Shown: positions 6,104 to 6,484 of the stretch, piece by piece
Layout of the letters: the number at the start of each line of letters is the position of its first letter
Numbering within the stretch: the stretch's first letter is position 1
NCBI GenBank assembly: GCA_026421135.1
Contig: JAPKCR010000137.1
Span: 1-6,484 of the forward strand
Origin: Sulfitobacter sp.
Lineage (GTDB): Bacteria; Pseudomonadota; Alphaproteobacteria; Rhodobacterales; Rhodobacteraceae
Reading direction: 5' to 3'
DNA: 6,484 bases
Notes under the pieces: generated by a model
Database searches by the model: none
What the model was told of the DNA's origin: nothing
Seen by the model: only the letters and a program-made list of their open reading frames with translations
Made by a program: the position numbers and the translations under genes

Positions 6104-6484
6104 CAGGGGCAAGTGGGAGCAGGGGTGACACAACTGGCTATAATACCGCCGGTTTCGCGCACGTTTATTCCTTCAACAAAGACGATTCCGGCGATCTCTT
6201 TGCCGCCAGGGCCGGCAAATACGCCTTCCCAGCTTCCTGTTGCTGTTGCCACGTTCGCGCTGTCATATTCTGTCGCGGTCGCGGATTTGATGACCGCATT
6301 AGCAAAATCAATTTGGCCGCTGCCGTTGTTGGCCAAGGAAATGTAGCCGTCGAGCGCGACAGGAGCTACCCCTGCAGTATTGTATGCCTGACGGTTATTC
6401 ACGATACCGGTGACCGCACCAATTCCGTCAAAGTCGTCAAAGTCTGCTGACATCTGAACCACACCGGTGACGTACTGGATACCG
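6103..6484 (-). CDS. TbpB-like beta-barrel surface or secreted protein, C-terminal part; probable Slam cargo
   Basis: The minus-strand frame is open from the right edge to the stop at 6103-6105 and gives the last 126 residues; the start, signal peptide and any lipobox are outside the window. The visible part is rich in short beta strands and glycine: YVTGVVQMSADFDDFDGIG, then GAVTGIVNN, then DGYISLANNGSGQI. It then shows GVFAGPGGKEIAGIVFVEG at 87-105, which resembles the G-x-F-x-GP-xx-x-E-xx-G hallmark of the C-terminal barrel of transferrin-binding protein B and related Slam substrates (TbpB_B_D type). It ends in an unusual tail with two cysteines, SCVTPAPTCP. The stop overlaps the Slam start, which supports a cargo-translocator pair. 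The ligand is unknown: the transferrin-binding name describes the fold only, and a marine bacterium would not be expected to meet transferrin. Confidence 0.75.
   Translation of the reverse strand, partial: GIQYVTGVVQMSADFDDFDGIGAVTGIVNNRQAYNTAGVAPVALDGYISLANNGSGQIDFANAVIKSATATEYDSANVATATGSWEGVFAGPGGKEIAGIVFVEGINVRETGGIIASCVTPAPTCP

Noticed and set aside
6104..6133. Ten-residue upstream extension of the Slam protein
   Set aside because: It would put MCHPCSHLPL in front of a complete signal peptide; the TGATG overlap favours 6103.
6103..6484. A transferrin-binding function for the cargo
   Set aside because: The similarity is only to the barrel fold shared by many Slam substrates; the ligand-binding N-terminal part is outside the window.

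Overview
The window looks like a chromosomal segment from an alphaproteobacterium, most likely of the Roseobacter/Rhodobacteraceae group. This rests on the style of the proteins: the AatA N-terminus, an SdhE of 88 residues next to an XRE regulator, an LdtR-type MarR regulator and paired DUF1194 proteins. It also rests on the moderately high GC and the tight gene packing. I ran no database search, so the lineage is an inference from protein recognition.

Left part (1-2049). A minus-strand aspartate aminotransferase gene (aatA, its first 191 codons) leaves the window at base 1. It diverges from a plus-strand pair made of an XRE-family DNA-binding protein and, one base downstream, sdhE, which encodes the succinate dehydrogenase flavinylation factor. 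After a 113-base AT-richer gap comes a MarR-family regulator resembling LdtR. A further 114-base gap holds a nested inverted repeat.

Middle (2050-2877). A plus-strand PhzF-family isomerase-like enzyme ends in a CTAG tetranucleotide. The same CTAG supplies the stop codon of the convergent minus-strand operon, so nothing separates the two.

Right part (2874-6484). Five minus-strand genes are packed as an apparent operon. In order of transcription they are: the C-terminal half of a TbpB-like beta-barrel surface protein (cut by the right edge), a Slam-type outer-membrane translocator (TPR plus DUF560 barrel), a GloA-type glyoxalase I, and two tandem secreted DUF1194 (von Willebrand A-like) proteins. 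Start and stop codons overlap at the cargo/Slam junction (TGATG) and the DUF1194/DUF1194 junction (ATGA), which suggests translational coupling.

The most notable element is the Slam-cargo pair. The Slam protein is expected to carry its neighbour across the outer membrane to the cell surface or the medium. What the cargo binds cannot be told from this window. Whether the glyoxalase and the two DUF1194 proteins share in that function, or only share the transcript, is open. No RNA genes, insertion sequences, CRISPR arrays, or gene-free stretches over 300 bases were seen; the longest gaps are about 115 bases.
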